Origin: Glycocaulis sp051859565
Lineage (GTDB): Bacteria; Pseudomonadota; Alphaproteobacteria; Caulobacterales; Maricaulaceae
Length of the DNA stretch: 16,556 nt
Assembly (NCBI RefSeq): GCF_051859565.1
Contig: NZ_JBHYFK010000012.1
Span: 1-16,556, forward strand
Direction: 5' to 3'
In this document: piece after piece, positions 1 through 8,043 of the stretch
Layout: each line of letters begins with the position of its first letter
How positions within the stretch are numbered: position 1 is the first letter of the stretch
The notes under the pieces: model-generated
Seen by the model: the letters and a program-made list of their open reading frames with translations, nothing else
The model's database searches: none
Told to the model about the DNA's origin: nothing
Translations under genes and position numbers: made by a program

Positions 1-1924
1 GGGACCCGATATAGCCGATGACCGGCACGCCCGCCGGCACGCCAAGCTTCGCGGCCAGCGCTTCATCGCGCGCCTGCGGCAGGAAGCGTGCCGCATCGAC
101 ACTATTGTGAACCAGCGTGATCTGGCCTTCGTCCACACCGCGCTCGATCAGCTCGTCCTTCATCGCCGAGGTCAGCGTAATCGCCGCATCGGCTTCACGT
201 GCGCAGACCGCCTCCAGCCGCGCCATGCCCCGGAACTGGGAGCTTCGGCGGAAGGCCGGCTCGCGCGATGCGCGCGTGATCTCCCAGAACCCCCTCGCCT
301 CATAGATGAAAGGCACGCCGCAGCGCCGCGCGGCAATCAGGGCCGGGAAGCCGGTCATGTAGTTCGATGCAGCGTGAACCACCGCAGGACGCACCTGGCG
401 GATCAGCTTTTCAAACTCGTCGGCGGTCTTGTGGATGTATTCCGGTTCGGTGTGTTCGGGGCGGCCGAACACGGTATTGTAGATGTAGGTCACACCATCA
501 ATCTCAAGCGTTGGCGGTATGACCTCCGGAACGGACGGACCGAGATCAAGATCGTGCGGGAAACCTGGCCGCGTAGCAGGAACCACCTGGATACCTGCCT
601 TGATCAGCCCCAGACAGATGCCATGGCTGCGCGTGGCGTACCCCGCCGAGGCATAAGGCAGAGCATTGTGCAGGAAGTAAATGGCTTTCCCGCTATCAGG
701 CTCGAACGCAGACTCGCCCGGCGCACCAAGACGTGCCAGCTCGGCTTCCGCGTTTTCCCAGAGAAACTTCTTGTCGATCAGCTGGGCAATCTTCAGCACG
801 TCCTCGCGGCCTTGCGCATCCTCGCGCGCACGTAGCCGCTCGATCAGCGCGCGGGCCTCCGTCACATCACCGCGCCGTGTCAGGAAGCGGGCCATCTCCA
901 CCATATGCGACGGCGATGCGTATATATCGATCGCCTTCGACAACAGCTCACGCTGGACATCTATATTGCGCAGCGCGCCGGCAGCGGCGGCGGCATAACC
1001 GTAGAGCGCCGAGCGCGCATAGTCCGGCCGGCCCTCGCCGATGCGATCCAGCCATTCTTCCAGCTCCCGCAACTTCTTGGCGCTGATCTGTGAACGCGCG
1101 AACGCGCGAACGCGGGCACGGTCAACCGGCAAGATCGGCCCATACGGCGGACTGACGAGCACTGGCGCCCCGTCTTTTTCCGGAGCCGGCGCCCCGGCAA
1201 AGAGGGCCGCGCGCGCGGCCGCGCCGTCAGCAGGCGGATTGACCGCCGTCTGGCGGAAACGGTTGCGCAACGTGCGCACCACCCCACCCAGCCTGACCAT
1301 CACATTGCGCCCCACACTGTCCTGCGCAGAGGAGAGTGCCAGCACCGCCTGGTTCAGAGCGACTACGTCCGCCGCCAGACCACGGCTGAGCTGATCTACC
1401 TCATTGAGCCGCATCTCGGCCCTGCGGGCGCGGATTTCAGCGCTCTGCATCCGTCCCAAGAGGGACTCAACCGATATCTGGGTTGTCTCCAGACGGTCTT
1501 GCACCTGCCAGCGGCTGAGCGGAGCCAGCCAGTACAATTCCGGCAGAAGCGGGGCCAGCGCCACAGGGGCGTCGACGGGCTGGAAGCGATTGGACAGCCT
1601 TGGTGCGTGCTCCTCGGCAATCCCGGGAGCAAGCAGAGCCAGCCGCCCATCTTCCTGCAGCATACGGTCAGCAAGCCTCGCAAACGCACGCCCGCCGACA
1701 TCAAAAAACACATCACCCTTCCTGGGTGCCACCGTAACAATGAGCTCGAACATGGCCCCGGAATTGGCGATATCCGCCAGTGCCTGCCCGCTGTCCGGCG
1801 ACCACAGGGAAACGGCGAAACCTGCCTTGGCCAACGCGGCAGGGACCTTACTGCCCGGCAGGGCGCATACCAGCGCGGCGCGCTCACCCTGTGAATGAAC
1901 TGTTTCCATAACCTTGTCGCTCAT
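1..1924 (-). CDS. Multidomain GT4-type glycosyltransferase, C-terminus beyond window
   Basis: Open from ATG at 1924 to the left edge: 641 codons with no stop, 3' end missing. Layout by residue: 15-140 looks like a decayed class-I methyltransferase fold (a first strand and helix near 16-44, then FELIVTV and an EDGRLALLAP strand near 59-100) with no DxGxG SAM loop. About 140-225 is a charged, probably coiled-coil helix. About 265-400 is helical and TPR-like. From about 413 a GT4 (GT-B fold) N-terminal domain begins, with a SAGYATRSHG acceptor-side loop, HAASN at 517-521 and YEARGFW at 541-547. The C-terminal nucleotide-sugar domain starts at the edge (VIGYIGS). It should transfer a sugar from a nucleotide donor in polysaccharide assembly; donor and acceptor are unknown. 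It is a sister of the proteins at 8115-9815 and 9812-11425. AAGGG lies about 11 bases before the ATG. The frame stays open a further 82 codons upstream, so the start is not certain. Confidence 0.85.
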   Translation of the reverse strand, partial: MSDKVMETVHSQGERAALVCALPGSKVPAALAKAGFAVSLWSPDSGQALADIANSGAMFELIVTVAPRKGDVFFDVGGRAFARLADRMLQEDGRLALLAPGIAEEHAPRLSNRFQPVDAPVALAPLLPELYWLAPLSRWQVQDRLETTQISVESLLGRMQSAEIRARRAEMRLNEVDQLSRGLAADVVALNQAVLALSSAQDSVGRNVMVRLGGVVRTLRNRFRQTAVNPPADGAAARAALFAGAPAPEKDGAPVLVSPPYGPILPVDRARVRAFARSQISAKKLRELEEWLDRIGEGRPDYARSALYGYAAAAAGALRNIDVQRELLSKAIDIYASPSHMVEMARFLTRRGDVTEARALIERLRAREDAQGREDVLKIAQLIDKKFLWENAEAELARLGAPGESAFEPDSGKAIYFLHNALPYASAGYATRSHGICLGLIKAGIQVVPATRPGFPHDLDLGPSVPEVIPPTLEIDGVTYIYNTVFGRPEHTEPEYIHKTADEFEKLIRQVRPAVVHAASNYMTGFPALIAARRCGVPFIYEARGFWEITRASREPAFRRSSQFRGMARLEAVCAREADAAITLTSAMKDELIERGVDEGQITLVHNSVDAARFLPQARDEALAAKLGVPAGVPVIGYIGS

Positions 1925-2277
1925 ATGTGTCGCTGCCCTTGCAAATGCAGGCGAAGTGAACGCTTCGACGCCTCGAAAATGCGGGCTATTTCCCCGCTTC
2001 GCAGCGTCTACGATATTGGCCCCCGGGGTCACCGAAGCGAGGCAATAACAAATGCCGGTGACCAGCGCGCTGAACACCGCGAAAATGATTATTCCCCCGT
2101 TTAGATCGACGTTTTGGTAACCATGGCGAATTGCGCTGGCAAGTGCTGAACCGGCGTTCGAGCGAGATTTTCAGGTTTACTTCCGGCCGTGCACGTTACT
2201 GGTGCGTCCACCGCGCTCCCGAACACCGCCCGCACGTCCCGCAAACGGAAATGAGACAGAAGGCAGAGTTACCCCAT
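1925..2277. other. 353-bp intergenic region upstream of the truncated glycosyltransferase
   Basis: This gap separates the heparinase-family stop (2278) from the glycosyltransferase ATG (1924) and is more AT-rich than its surroundings. I see no gene I would defend in it and no clear terminator after the lyase. It presumably holds the promoter of the glycosyltransferase, but no convincing -35/-10 pair stands out. The minus-strand frame of the glycosyltransferase is open back to a TGA at 2171-2173 and could encode a hydrophobic helix; see findings. Plus-strand open frames here look random. Confidence 0.5.
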
Positions 2278-3927
2278 CTATTTCTTTTGGTGCCGTTCGA
2301 TGGATTCGAGCTCAATCCGCCATCGAAAACTGACCGCGCGGCCAGAGCGGCGCAAGGCAAGTGTATGGCAGGGTTCCAGCTGACGGTATGACTTCGACCG
2401 CCAGCCATAGCGGGGGCTGGTGGAGCCGTAATAGTGGTGGAGCCTCCCGCCACTCCAGGACACATGAACCCTCGTCTTTCCCCGTTCGATAATGATGGTT
2501 GATCGCCCAAGTTTTCGGACGCTGGCCTCACCATCGATCTGTAACAAACTTTCCGCCGCGTACCGGGTGAAATTTTCTACCTTGTCTTCAACTTCGACGA
2601 GAGCGCCGGGCCGGTAAAGCAGCTGTCTGGACTGGTGGAACAAGCCTGGGCGATACACCTCTCCGCGCAGCAGCAATCCATTCTGAACACACGAATTGAT
2701 TTCCTTTATGCCGCTTCCGGATGCTGGCCATTCGATTGAGTTCGGCGCAGGCAGTTGAGAAGCCAACGAAACAGTATTGTGCGCCCGGCATGAAACGATG
2801 AACTGCCGCAGCTCATCTTTATCATAACTATATTTTCCAGAATCGATAAACAATGGCGCAGCACCATCCGACCAAATAAATGATAAATCGTCTGCATGCT
2901 TATGGACACCCGAAAATGCGGCTGCATAAAAAATAAAGGACTCAGAGCGACGCTTGGATATTATATATCCGTCCTGCGACCAGTCAGACAGTTGAACTTT
3001 TTTTCTAGCCAGAATGGCATTTTTATCTTTGGGGGCTCCTTCAGATTTTCGTCGGGCGTTCGTATCGCCGATTGCGAAAAGCCTGTTATCCGGCCCGACA
3101 AACTGGTCAGTTACGCGGTCTGACAGGCGCAGCAGCCGGGACAGGCGCTTGGTGCGCAACGCCTTGGGCAGGCGCATCAACTCACGCGTTACAAACGCAT
3201 GATACTCTGGAGAATGCTCTTTATGGATTCCGCGCGGCGTAAACCATTTGGCTGTCCTGTCTTCGAGAAACTCGCTCGCCAGCGCTCGCGCGTTGGCTCC
3301 GGCCTCGCCCCCCACGGCCAGGCCTGCCGCGTAAAGGCCGACGATCTGAAACAGCGCATGATTATTGTGCGACAGAAAATCCGGGTCGCTCAGGGCCGCT
3401 ATATGTTCGCAGGCCAATGCGCGCAATTTGTTCAGCTCATGCGGCTTTAACGGAAAGCCGGCAGCTTCAGCGTGTTGCAGCACGTAAGCGATGCGCCCGG
3501 CGCGTAGCCCGCATGCCATGTCATGGTTGGCAAATTCGCTTGCCGTTCCCTCGATTTGTGCACGCCTCCAGTCGAGTATCCATTTGAGTGCATACTCAAG
3601 TGTTTGGGGCTTACCCGTTCGCAGGTGTTTGTCCAGGGCAGGGTCGATGGCCCTCAGCGCGTGCAGATTGAAACACCAGTTGCGATCATTGAAAGGGTCC
3701 TGCTCCCAGTCTATCGGCGGTTTGAGAAGGAGAGGCACACCGCCCTTGCGAAACACGACGCCCTGCTTCTTCGTCTGGCCAAAGGGCTGGACAGTAAGCA
3801 GGAACAGCATGTCGCGCGTAATTGCAGTTTCCATCGTGTCGGCGGCTTTCCCTGAACTGCCTCCCGCGCCAATTGGTCCGGGGTGTTGAGACCGGTCCGC
3901 AAGGCGGGCAGCGTGTGAGTTCCCCAT
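2278..3927 (-). CDS. Heparinase II/III-family polysaccharide lyase
   Basis: 549 aa if ATG 3927 is used. An in-frame TGA sits directly before that ATG, so no longer form exists; Met32 (3834) is an alternative, and neither has a strong ribosome site. Residues about 70-290 form the alginate-lyase-like (alpha/alpha) toroid, starting with DPFNDRNW. About 320-540 form the heparinase II/III beta-sandwich. Residues in the usual catalytic places are present: SHNNH (N189, H190), SPEYH (Y242), VHKHADD (H342/H344) and SGKYSYD (Y366/Y368), followed by CRAHNT. Family members cleave uronic-acid polysaccharides by beta-elimination. Here it follows the KpsMT-like transporter genes by 77 bp, so a role in trimming or releasing the exported glycan is inferred. 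No signal peptide is obvious from either start, which leaves its location open. Base composition falls to about 40-47% GC around 2820-3000, unlike its neighbours. Confidence 0.85.
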   Translation of the reverse strand: MGNSHAARLADRSQHPGPIGAGGSSGKAADTMETAITRDMLFLLTVQPFGQTKKQGVVFRKGGVPLLLKPPIDWEQDPFNDRNWCFNLHALRAIDPALDKHLRTGKPQTLEYALKWILDWRRAQIEGTASEFANHDMACGLRAGRIAYVLQHAEAAGFPLKPHELNKLRALACEHIAALSDPDFLSHNNHALFQIVGLYAAGLAVGGEAGANARALASEFLEDRTAKWFTPRGIHKEHSPEYHAFVTRELMRLPKALRTKRLSRLLRLSDRVTDQFVGPDNRLFAIGDTNARRKSEGAPKDKNAILARKKVQLSDWSQDGYIISKRRSESFIFYAAAFSGVHKHADDLSFIWSDGAAPLFIDSGKYSYDKDELRQFIVSCRAHNTVSLASQLPAPNSIEWPASGSGIKEINSCVQNGLLLRGEVYRPGLFHQSRQLLYRPGALVEVEDKVENFTRYAAESLLQIDGEASVRKLGRSTIIIERGKTRVHVSWSGGRLHHYYGSTSPRYGWRSKSYRQLEPCHTLALRRSGRAVSFRWRIELESIERHQKK

Positions 3928-3969
3928 TCATCCGGCATGCCGGTCCGGCGCACCCTCCCGGCATCATCA

Positions 3970-3986
3970 CGGCCTCACGAAGGCCG
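3970..3986 (-). other. Small hairpin between ATPase and lyase genes
   Basis: A perfect 6-bp stem (CGGCCT/AGGCCG) with a 5-nt loop lies 18 bases after the ATPase stop codon and 43 bases before the lyase ATG. No T-run follows on the minus strand, so it does not look like an intrinsic terminator. It might stabilise the upstream message or attenuate the lyase; both ideas are inference. Confidence 0.35.
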
Positions 3987-4004
3987 CAGATATTTGAGGG
4001 CGCA

Positions 4005-4802
4005 CTACTCGTCCAGACTGTCCTCGATCTGAAGACTGGCATCGGCTGGCCCGTCCAGCTCGGCTTTGGCAGCCAACACGTCCTTCAACTTGCCACTCAT
4101 CCTCAGGACACCGCGATCCAGCCAGATCGCTTTGGTGCAGAATTTGCGGATAAGGCCGAGGTTCTGCGACGCTAGCACGAAAATCCGGGACTGTTTCAGC
4201 ATCCCTTCAACGCGCTTGCGCGCCTTTTTCTGAAACTCGGGATCGCCGGCGCCGAATACCTCGTCGATCAAGAGGATCTCAGGCTTGAGCGAACTGACGA
4301 TCGAAAAGCCCAGCCGCGTCCTCATACCGGTAGAATAGGCGCTGATCGGCAGGTCGAGATAATTGCCAAGCTCGGAGAAGTCGGCAATCTCTTCGGCCAG
4401 CGCGGGAATGTCCTTCGGCGGCACATCGTACAACATGCTGGCAAAGCGGATATTCTCCCAGCCCGTCGCTTCGTTGCGCAATCCAAGCCCGGACGAGAAC
4501 AGGCAGGTCACCCGCCCCTGAACCTCCATATGTCCCGACGACGCGTGATAGATGCCGGCCAGAAGGCGCAGCAGGGTTGTCTTGCCGCTGCCATTGCGCC
4601 CGATAATGGCGACCTGCTCGCCATCGCGTATATCGAGGCTGATATTGTCCAGCGCAGCGATGCTCGCCTTGCCAGTGCCTTTGGTGATCCGTGCGCCGAC
4701 AAGCGCTTGCGCGGCCGAGAGCTTCCCCCAGACGCCTGAATGGCGCACGGGCAGGTCGAGACTGACATTCTCCAGGTGGATATAGGGCTTCTTGCTGGCC
4801 AT
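4005..4802 (-). CDS. KpsT/Wzt-type ABC polysaccharide exporter ATPase
   Basis: 265 aa ATPase that would drive export of a completed glycan across the inner membrane with the permease encoded just upstream. Visible motifs: Walker A GRNGSGKT (68-75), signature YSTGM (156-160) and Walker B ILLIDE (176-181) followed by GAGD. The H-loop reads LASQN, with Gln213 (CAG, 4164-4166) where family members carry His. The protein ends soon after the nucleotide-binding domain, with no C-terminal carbohydrate-binding domain like that of long Wzt proteins, so it is closer to KpsT. The start is ATG 4802, which shares one base with the permease TGA (TGATG). The same frame is open much further upstream, but that part overlaps the permease and reads as random sequence. 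Confidence 0.95.
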   Translation of the reverse strand: MASKKPYIHLENVSLDLPVRHSGVWGKLSAAQALVGARITKGTGKASIAALDNISLDIRDGEQVAIIGRNGSGKTTLLRLLAGIYHASSGHMEVQGRVTCLFSSGLGLRNEATGWENIRFASMLYDVPPKDIPALAEEIADFSELGNYLDLPISAYSTGMRTRLGFSIVSSLKPEILLIDEVFGAGDPEFQKKARKRVEGMLKQSRIFVLASQNLGLIRKFCTKAIWLDRGVLRMSGKLKDVLAAKAELDGPADASLQIEDSLDE

Positions 4803-5590
4803 CAGACAAGCGCCGAAATGCGGGGGCGGATAAGGCTGAACAGCACCACGCCAACAGCCCAGAAAACCAGCAGGCAGGCCACAACCACACCATAGTCGAG
4901 CAAGGTCGGCATATTCCCGCGCAAAGGCTCCCGCACAACGTTCAGAAAATAGGTGAACGGGTTGTAAGTCGACAGCAGGCCACGAAACCCGCCACGCGTT
5001 TCTGCGACCCAGAAAACGGGTGTCATGAAAAACAATAGCCGTGTCATCGCTGCGAGAGCCAGTATCAGGTCGTGCACCACGACGCAGGCGGTACCCATCG
5101 CAAGAGCAAGCCCGGTGAATGCGGCGGCGACAAGAACAATGCCTGCGCAGGCGACGAGCACCTCTAGCACGCCCGGCCACTGGTTTGTGTAAGCGATGGC
5201 AATCAGGATGATCGGGGCCGCGAAGAACGCCAGTATGATCTGCTTGTAGAAAAGCCGGAAAACGTAGAGCGATATCGGATGAGGAACGTTCTTTATCAGC
5301 CCTGCCTGCTTGGAAAACGTCGTCGAGCCATCTACCAGCCCGATCGAGATGAACTGGTAAACGGTCACGCCCGCGGCCAGATATATCGCGTAATCCGCAA
5401 CGTCCTGACCGCGCAGATCACCGAACAGGAGATACAGGATGAGCACCAGCAGGCCGATTTGCAGGCTCGCCCAGACCAGCCCCAGATAGGAGCTGCGCAG
5501 TGGCATGACCGTATCGTTCCAGCTCAAGGCCAGGCCAAGCTGCCAGCGCTTGAGCCCCCCCAAGAGGTCCTGAAGCGGCGTGCGGATCAT
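4802..5590 (-). CDS. KpsM/Wzm-type ABC-2 polysaccharide export permease
   Basis: 262 aa inner-membrane protein with about six hydrophobic segments (roughly 35-57, 66-85, 112-133, 143-168, 172-192, 233-255) and an amphipathic N-terminus (PLQDLLGGLKRWQLG) typical of ABC-2 exporters. The SSYLGLVWASLQ stretch before the first segment and the STYNPFTYFLNVVREPL stretch late in the protein are family hallmarks. It should pair with the ATPase downstream, as two permeases plus two ATPases, to move a lipid-linked glycan to the periplasm. Its ATG overlaps the wecC stop by four bases (ATGA), implying translational coupling. No capsule genes for the outer-membrane part (KpsD/Wza, KpsE) or for the reducing-end Kdo linker (KpsC/KpsS) lie in the window. 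Confidence 0.93.
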   Translation of the reverse strand: MIRTPLQDLLGGLKRWQLGLALSWNDTVMPLRSSYLGLVWASLQIGLLVLILYLLFGDLRGQDVADYAIYLAAGVTVYQFISIGLVDGSTTFSKQAGLIKNVPHPISLYVFRLFYKQIILAFFAAPIILIAIAYTNQWPGVLEVLVACAGIVLVAAAFTGLALAMGTACVVVHDLILALAAMTRLLFFMTPVFWVAETRGGFRGLLSTYNPFTYFLNVVREPLRGNMPTLLDYGVVVACLLVFWAVGVVLFSLIRPRISALV

Positions 5591-6873
5591 TTCGCGTCCA
5601 ACTGCGGTGCGCCGACGGGAATTACGGTGAATTGCGCCGCGGCCAGCGCTGCCCGGTCAACAAGGTTGCGGCCATCGGCAACGACGGATCCGGCCATGCT
5701 GGCGAGCGCCTTTGGTCCGAGCCCGCGATAGTCAGAATGATCTGTCATGATGATAGCCGCGTCGGCCCCTTCCAGCGCTTCTTCCAGATTGGCGCTGATC
5801 GGTATCTCCCGGCCGCCATGGAGCCGGAACCGCGATACATACGGATCGTGCACAGCATAGCTGACGCCATCTGCCTCCAGCGCATGGATAAGGTATTCGG
5901 CCGGCGTGTCACGCGCATCATCCAGATTGCCGCGATAGGCTGCACCCAGGATGGCGACCTTGCGGATGGTTGCACCCGTTGCCTTCACCCGGCTCCAGAT
6001 GCGGGCCGCCTGATTATCATTGATATTGCGCGACTGGAGCAGCAATCCGGTCTCTTCCGGGAAACCGTCAATCAGGAACCACGGATCAACCGGAATACAG
6101 TGCCCGCCCACACCCGGCCCCGGCGTGTGCACGTTCACCCGCGGGTGCCGGTTGGCCAGCGCGATCACCTCGTTCACGTCAATACCGGCAGCTTCGGCAA
6201 TATGACCGAACACGTTGGCCAGCGCGATATTCACGTCCCGGTAGGTGTTCTCCATAAGCTTGGAAAACTCGGCCGTTGCCGACGTCGTTCTCAGCTGGGG
6301 GCCTGTACAGAAGCGCGCATAAATGGCGCTGGCACGTTCCGCAGCGCGCGGTGTCAAACCGCCGATGATCCGGTCATTCTCGACAATCTCTGAAATGGTC
6401 GAGCCGGGAAACACACGCTCGGGGCAATAGCAAAGGTCAAGGTCTTCACGAATGTCAAACCCTTGCGCCGCCAGCTCTTCGCCGACCGTAAATTCGGTTG
6501 TGCCAATCGGGCTCGTTGACTCAAGGATGATCAGATCACCCTTTTTGACATGCTTGGCCAGCGCGCGCGTAGCAGCGCGTACGATGGAAACATCGGACTT
6601 CTTGTCGTCGGTAACCGGGGTAGGCACGCAGATGATAAAGACATCACCGGCCTCAGGCTGGCTGGTGGCCTTGAAGCGGCCAGATGCCAGCGCATCTGTC
6701 ACGAGCTGGACAACCTCCGGCTCGCCAATCGGACAGCGGCCGGCATTGAGCGCGTCAAGCGTATCAGGATTGATATCCACGCCGTGCACATCAAAACCGG
6801 CTTTGGCCATGAGGGCGGCTGTGGGCAATCCGACATAGCCGAGCCCGATTACAACGATCTTGTTGTCACTCAT
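5587..6873 (-). CDS. wecC: UDP-N-acetyl-D-mannosaminuronate dehydrogenase (WecC)
   Basis: 428 aa, the usual length. It oxidises UDP-ManNAc to UDP-ManNAcA in two NAD+-dependent steps in the cytoplasm. The Rossmann motif GLGYVGLP is at 10-17, the central-domain SKLMENTYRD (K205, N209) follows, and the catalytic cysteine is Cys259 in GPGVGGHCIPVDPWF. The C-terminal UDP-binding domain shows YRGNLDDARDTPA, where family members more often have Lys than this Arg. The ATG is supported by AAGGA (6880-6884) six bases upstream. It lies 40 bases after wecB, which supplies its substrate, and overlaps the permease gene. Related UDP-sugar dehydrogenases (UDP-Glc, UDP-GalNAc type) are possible, but the pairing with WecB and the motif set favour ManNAc. 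Confidence 0.92.
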   Translation of the reverse strand: MSDNKIVVIGLGYVGLPTAALMAKAGFDVHGVDINPDTLDALNAGRCPIGEPEVVQLVTDALASGRFKATSQPEAGDVFIICVPTPVTDDKKSDVSIVRAATRALAKHVKKGDLIILESTSPIGTTEFTVGEELAAQGFDIREDLDLCYCPERVFPGSTISEIVENDRIIGGLTPRAAERASAIYARFCTGPQLRTTSATAEFSKLMENTYRDVNIALANVFGHIAEAAGIDVNEVIALANRHPRVNVHTPGPGVGGHCIPVDPWFLIDGFPEETGLLLQSRNINDNQAARIWSRVKATGATIRKVAILGAAYRGNLDDARDTPAEYLIHALEADGVSYAVHDPYVSRFRLHGGREIPISANLEEALEGADAAIIMTDHSDYRGLGPKALASMAGSVVADGRNLVDRAALAAAQFTVIPVGAPQLDAK

Positions 6874-6913
6874 AATCAGTCCTTGAATTCAAAAACCGGG
6901 AAAAATTGACCCG

Positions 6914-8014
6914 TTATGGCTGGAAGGGCGCGTAATCGCGTCCGGTCAACACATCACAAATGCGTTTTGACGCCAGCCCGTCCCCGAACGGATTGGGCGT
7001 ATCGCGCGCCGTGAAACGTTCCGGGTGAGCAAGCAATTCGTGGGCCCGTTCAACCATCCGCTCCGGGTTGTTGCCAACCAGTTCGCACACCCCGGCGTCC
7101 ACCGCTTCCTGGCGCTCTGTGGTCTGACGCATCACCAGCACCGGCACACCAAAGCTGGGGGCCTCCTCCTGGATGCCGCCGGAGTCCGTGCAGATGACCG
7201 CGGCCCCCAGCATCAGGCGAACAATCTCGGGATAGCTCACCGGCTCGGTCAGCTGGATGTTCGCCTTGCCGCCAAGATGGGCCCGTGCCGCCTTTTGAAC
7301 ATTCGGATTGAGGTGAACCGGGTAGATGAAGTCCACGTCCGGGTTCATTTCGGCCAGACGCGCCAGCGCGCCGAACAGGGCGTCAAACGCCGCCCCGTGA
7401 TTTTCGCGCCGGTGCCCCGTGATGAGGACATAGCGCCGGTCGCGCGCCGTCACGTTCGTCTGCTTCACCCGTTCAGCCGTGCTCAGCAGCGCATCGACAA
7501 CCGTGTTGCCGACAATGTGCACGATACCCTGCCCTTTTTCGTCTCGAACGGCAGTGGCCGCGCGCTGCGTGGGACAGAAATGCCAACGGGTGATCCGGCT
7601 GACCAGTTGCCGGTAGCCCTCTTCCGGGAAGGGGTGCTCAAGATCGTAGGTCCGCAAACCCGCTTCGACGTGACCGAACGGGATCTGGCGGTGGAATGCA
7701 GCCAGCGCAGCAGCAAAAACGGTTGCCGTATCACCTTGCGCTACAACGGCATCAGGCTTGTGCTCCATGATCAGCCCGTCCAGCCCCTTCATTGCCTGAG
7801 TGACAACGTCGGTCAGCGTCTGGTTGGGCGTCATGATTGCCAGGTCATGATCCGGCGTAATTCCGAACCAGTCGAGCGCCGTGGCGACCATCTCGCGGTG
7901 CTGCCCGGTCGAAACGAGGATGGGTTCGATATCGGGATCCGCGCGCATCGCTTCGATCACCGGGGCAAGCTTTATTGCCTCGGGCCGCGTACCCAGAACT
8001 ACCAGAACCCTCAT
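6914..8014 (-). CDS. wecB: UDP-N-acetylglucosamine 2-epimerase, non-hydrolysing (WecB)
   Basis: 366 aa, close to the family norm. It interconverts UDP-GlcNAc and UDP-ManNAc, feeding WecC. Motifs in order: GTRPEAIK at 8-15, QGDT with Asp95, HVEAGLRT with Glu117, PFPEEGYRQ with Glu131, HRREN with His201, and the UDP-binding DSGGIQEE at 277-284. These match the catalytic and binding set known from bacterial non-hydrolysing epimerases. The start is ATG 8014, with GAGGGG (8020-8025) five bases upstream. It is the first gene of the minus-strand operon and is divergent from the glycosyltransferase pair starting at 8115, with a candidate promoter at 8044-8072. Confidence 0.94.
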   Translation of the reverse strand: MRVLVVLGTRPEAIKLAPVIEAMRADPDIEPILVSTGQHREMVATALDWFGITPDHDLAIMTPNQTLTDVVTQAMKGLDGLIMEHKPDAVVAQGDTATVFAAALAAFHRQIPFGHVEAGLRTYDLEHPFPEEGYRQLVSRITRWHFCPTQRAATAVRDEKGQGIVHIVGNTVVDALLSTAERVKQTNVTARDRRYVLITGHRRENHGAAFDALFGALARLAEMNPDVDFIYPVHLNPNVQKAARAHLGGKANIQLTEPVSYPEIVRLMLGAAVICTDSGGIQEEAPSFGVPVLVMRQTTERQEAVDAGVCELVGNNPERMVERAHELLAHPERFTARDTPNPFGDGLASKRICDVLTGRDYAPFQP

Positions 8015-8043
8015 ACCGGCCCCTCATCTTCACCATTGCGCGG

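Noticed and set aside
107..835. Long plus-strand open frame (242 codons)
   Set aside because: It is antisense to the glycosyltransferase at 1-1924, whose minus-strand frame reads as a coherent GT4 protein; the plus-strand product is arginine-rich and low in recognisable structure.
1200..1226. GC-rich alternating run near GCCGCGCGCGCGGCCGCGCC
   Set aside because: It lies in coding sequence and encodes Ala/Arg; alternating GC of this length is expected in such a genome, and no repeat unit is maintained.
1396..1887. Minus-strand open frame (163 codons)
   Set aside because: Same strand but wrong frame relative to the glycosyltransferase; the product is rich in Arg, Cys and Trp and looks random.
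2131..2391. Plus-strand open frame (86 codons) partly in the 353-bp gap
   Set aside because: No ribosome site, no family resemblance, and it runs antisense into the lyase C-terminus.
4803..5180. Upstream extension of the export ATPase to 391 codons
   Set aside because: The extra part overlaps the permease in another frame and has random composition; ATG 4802 fits the usual KpsT length and TGATG coupling.
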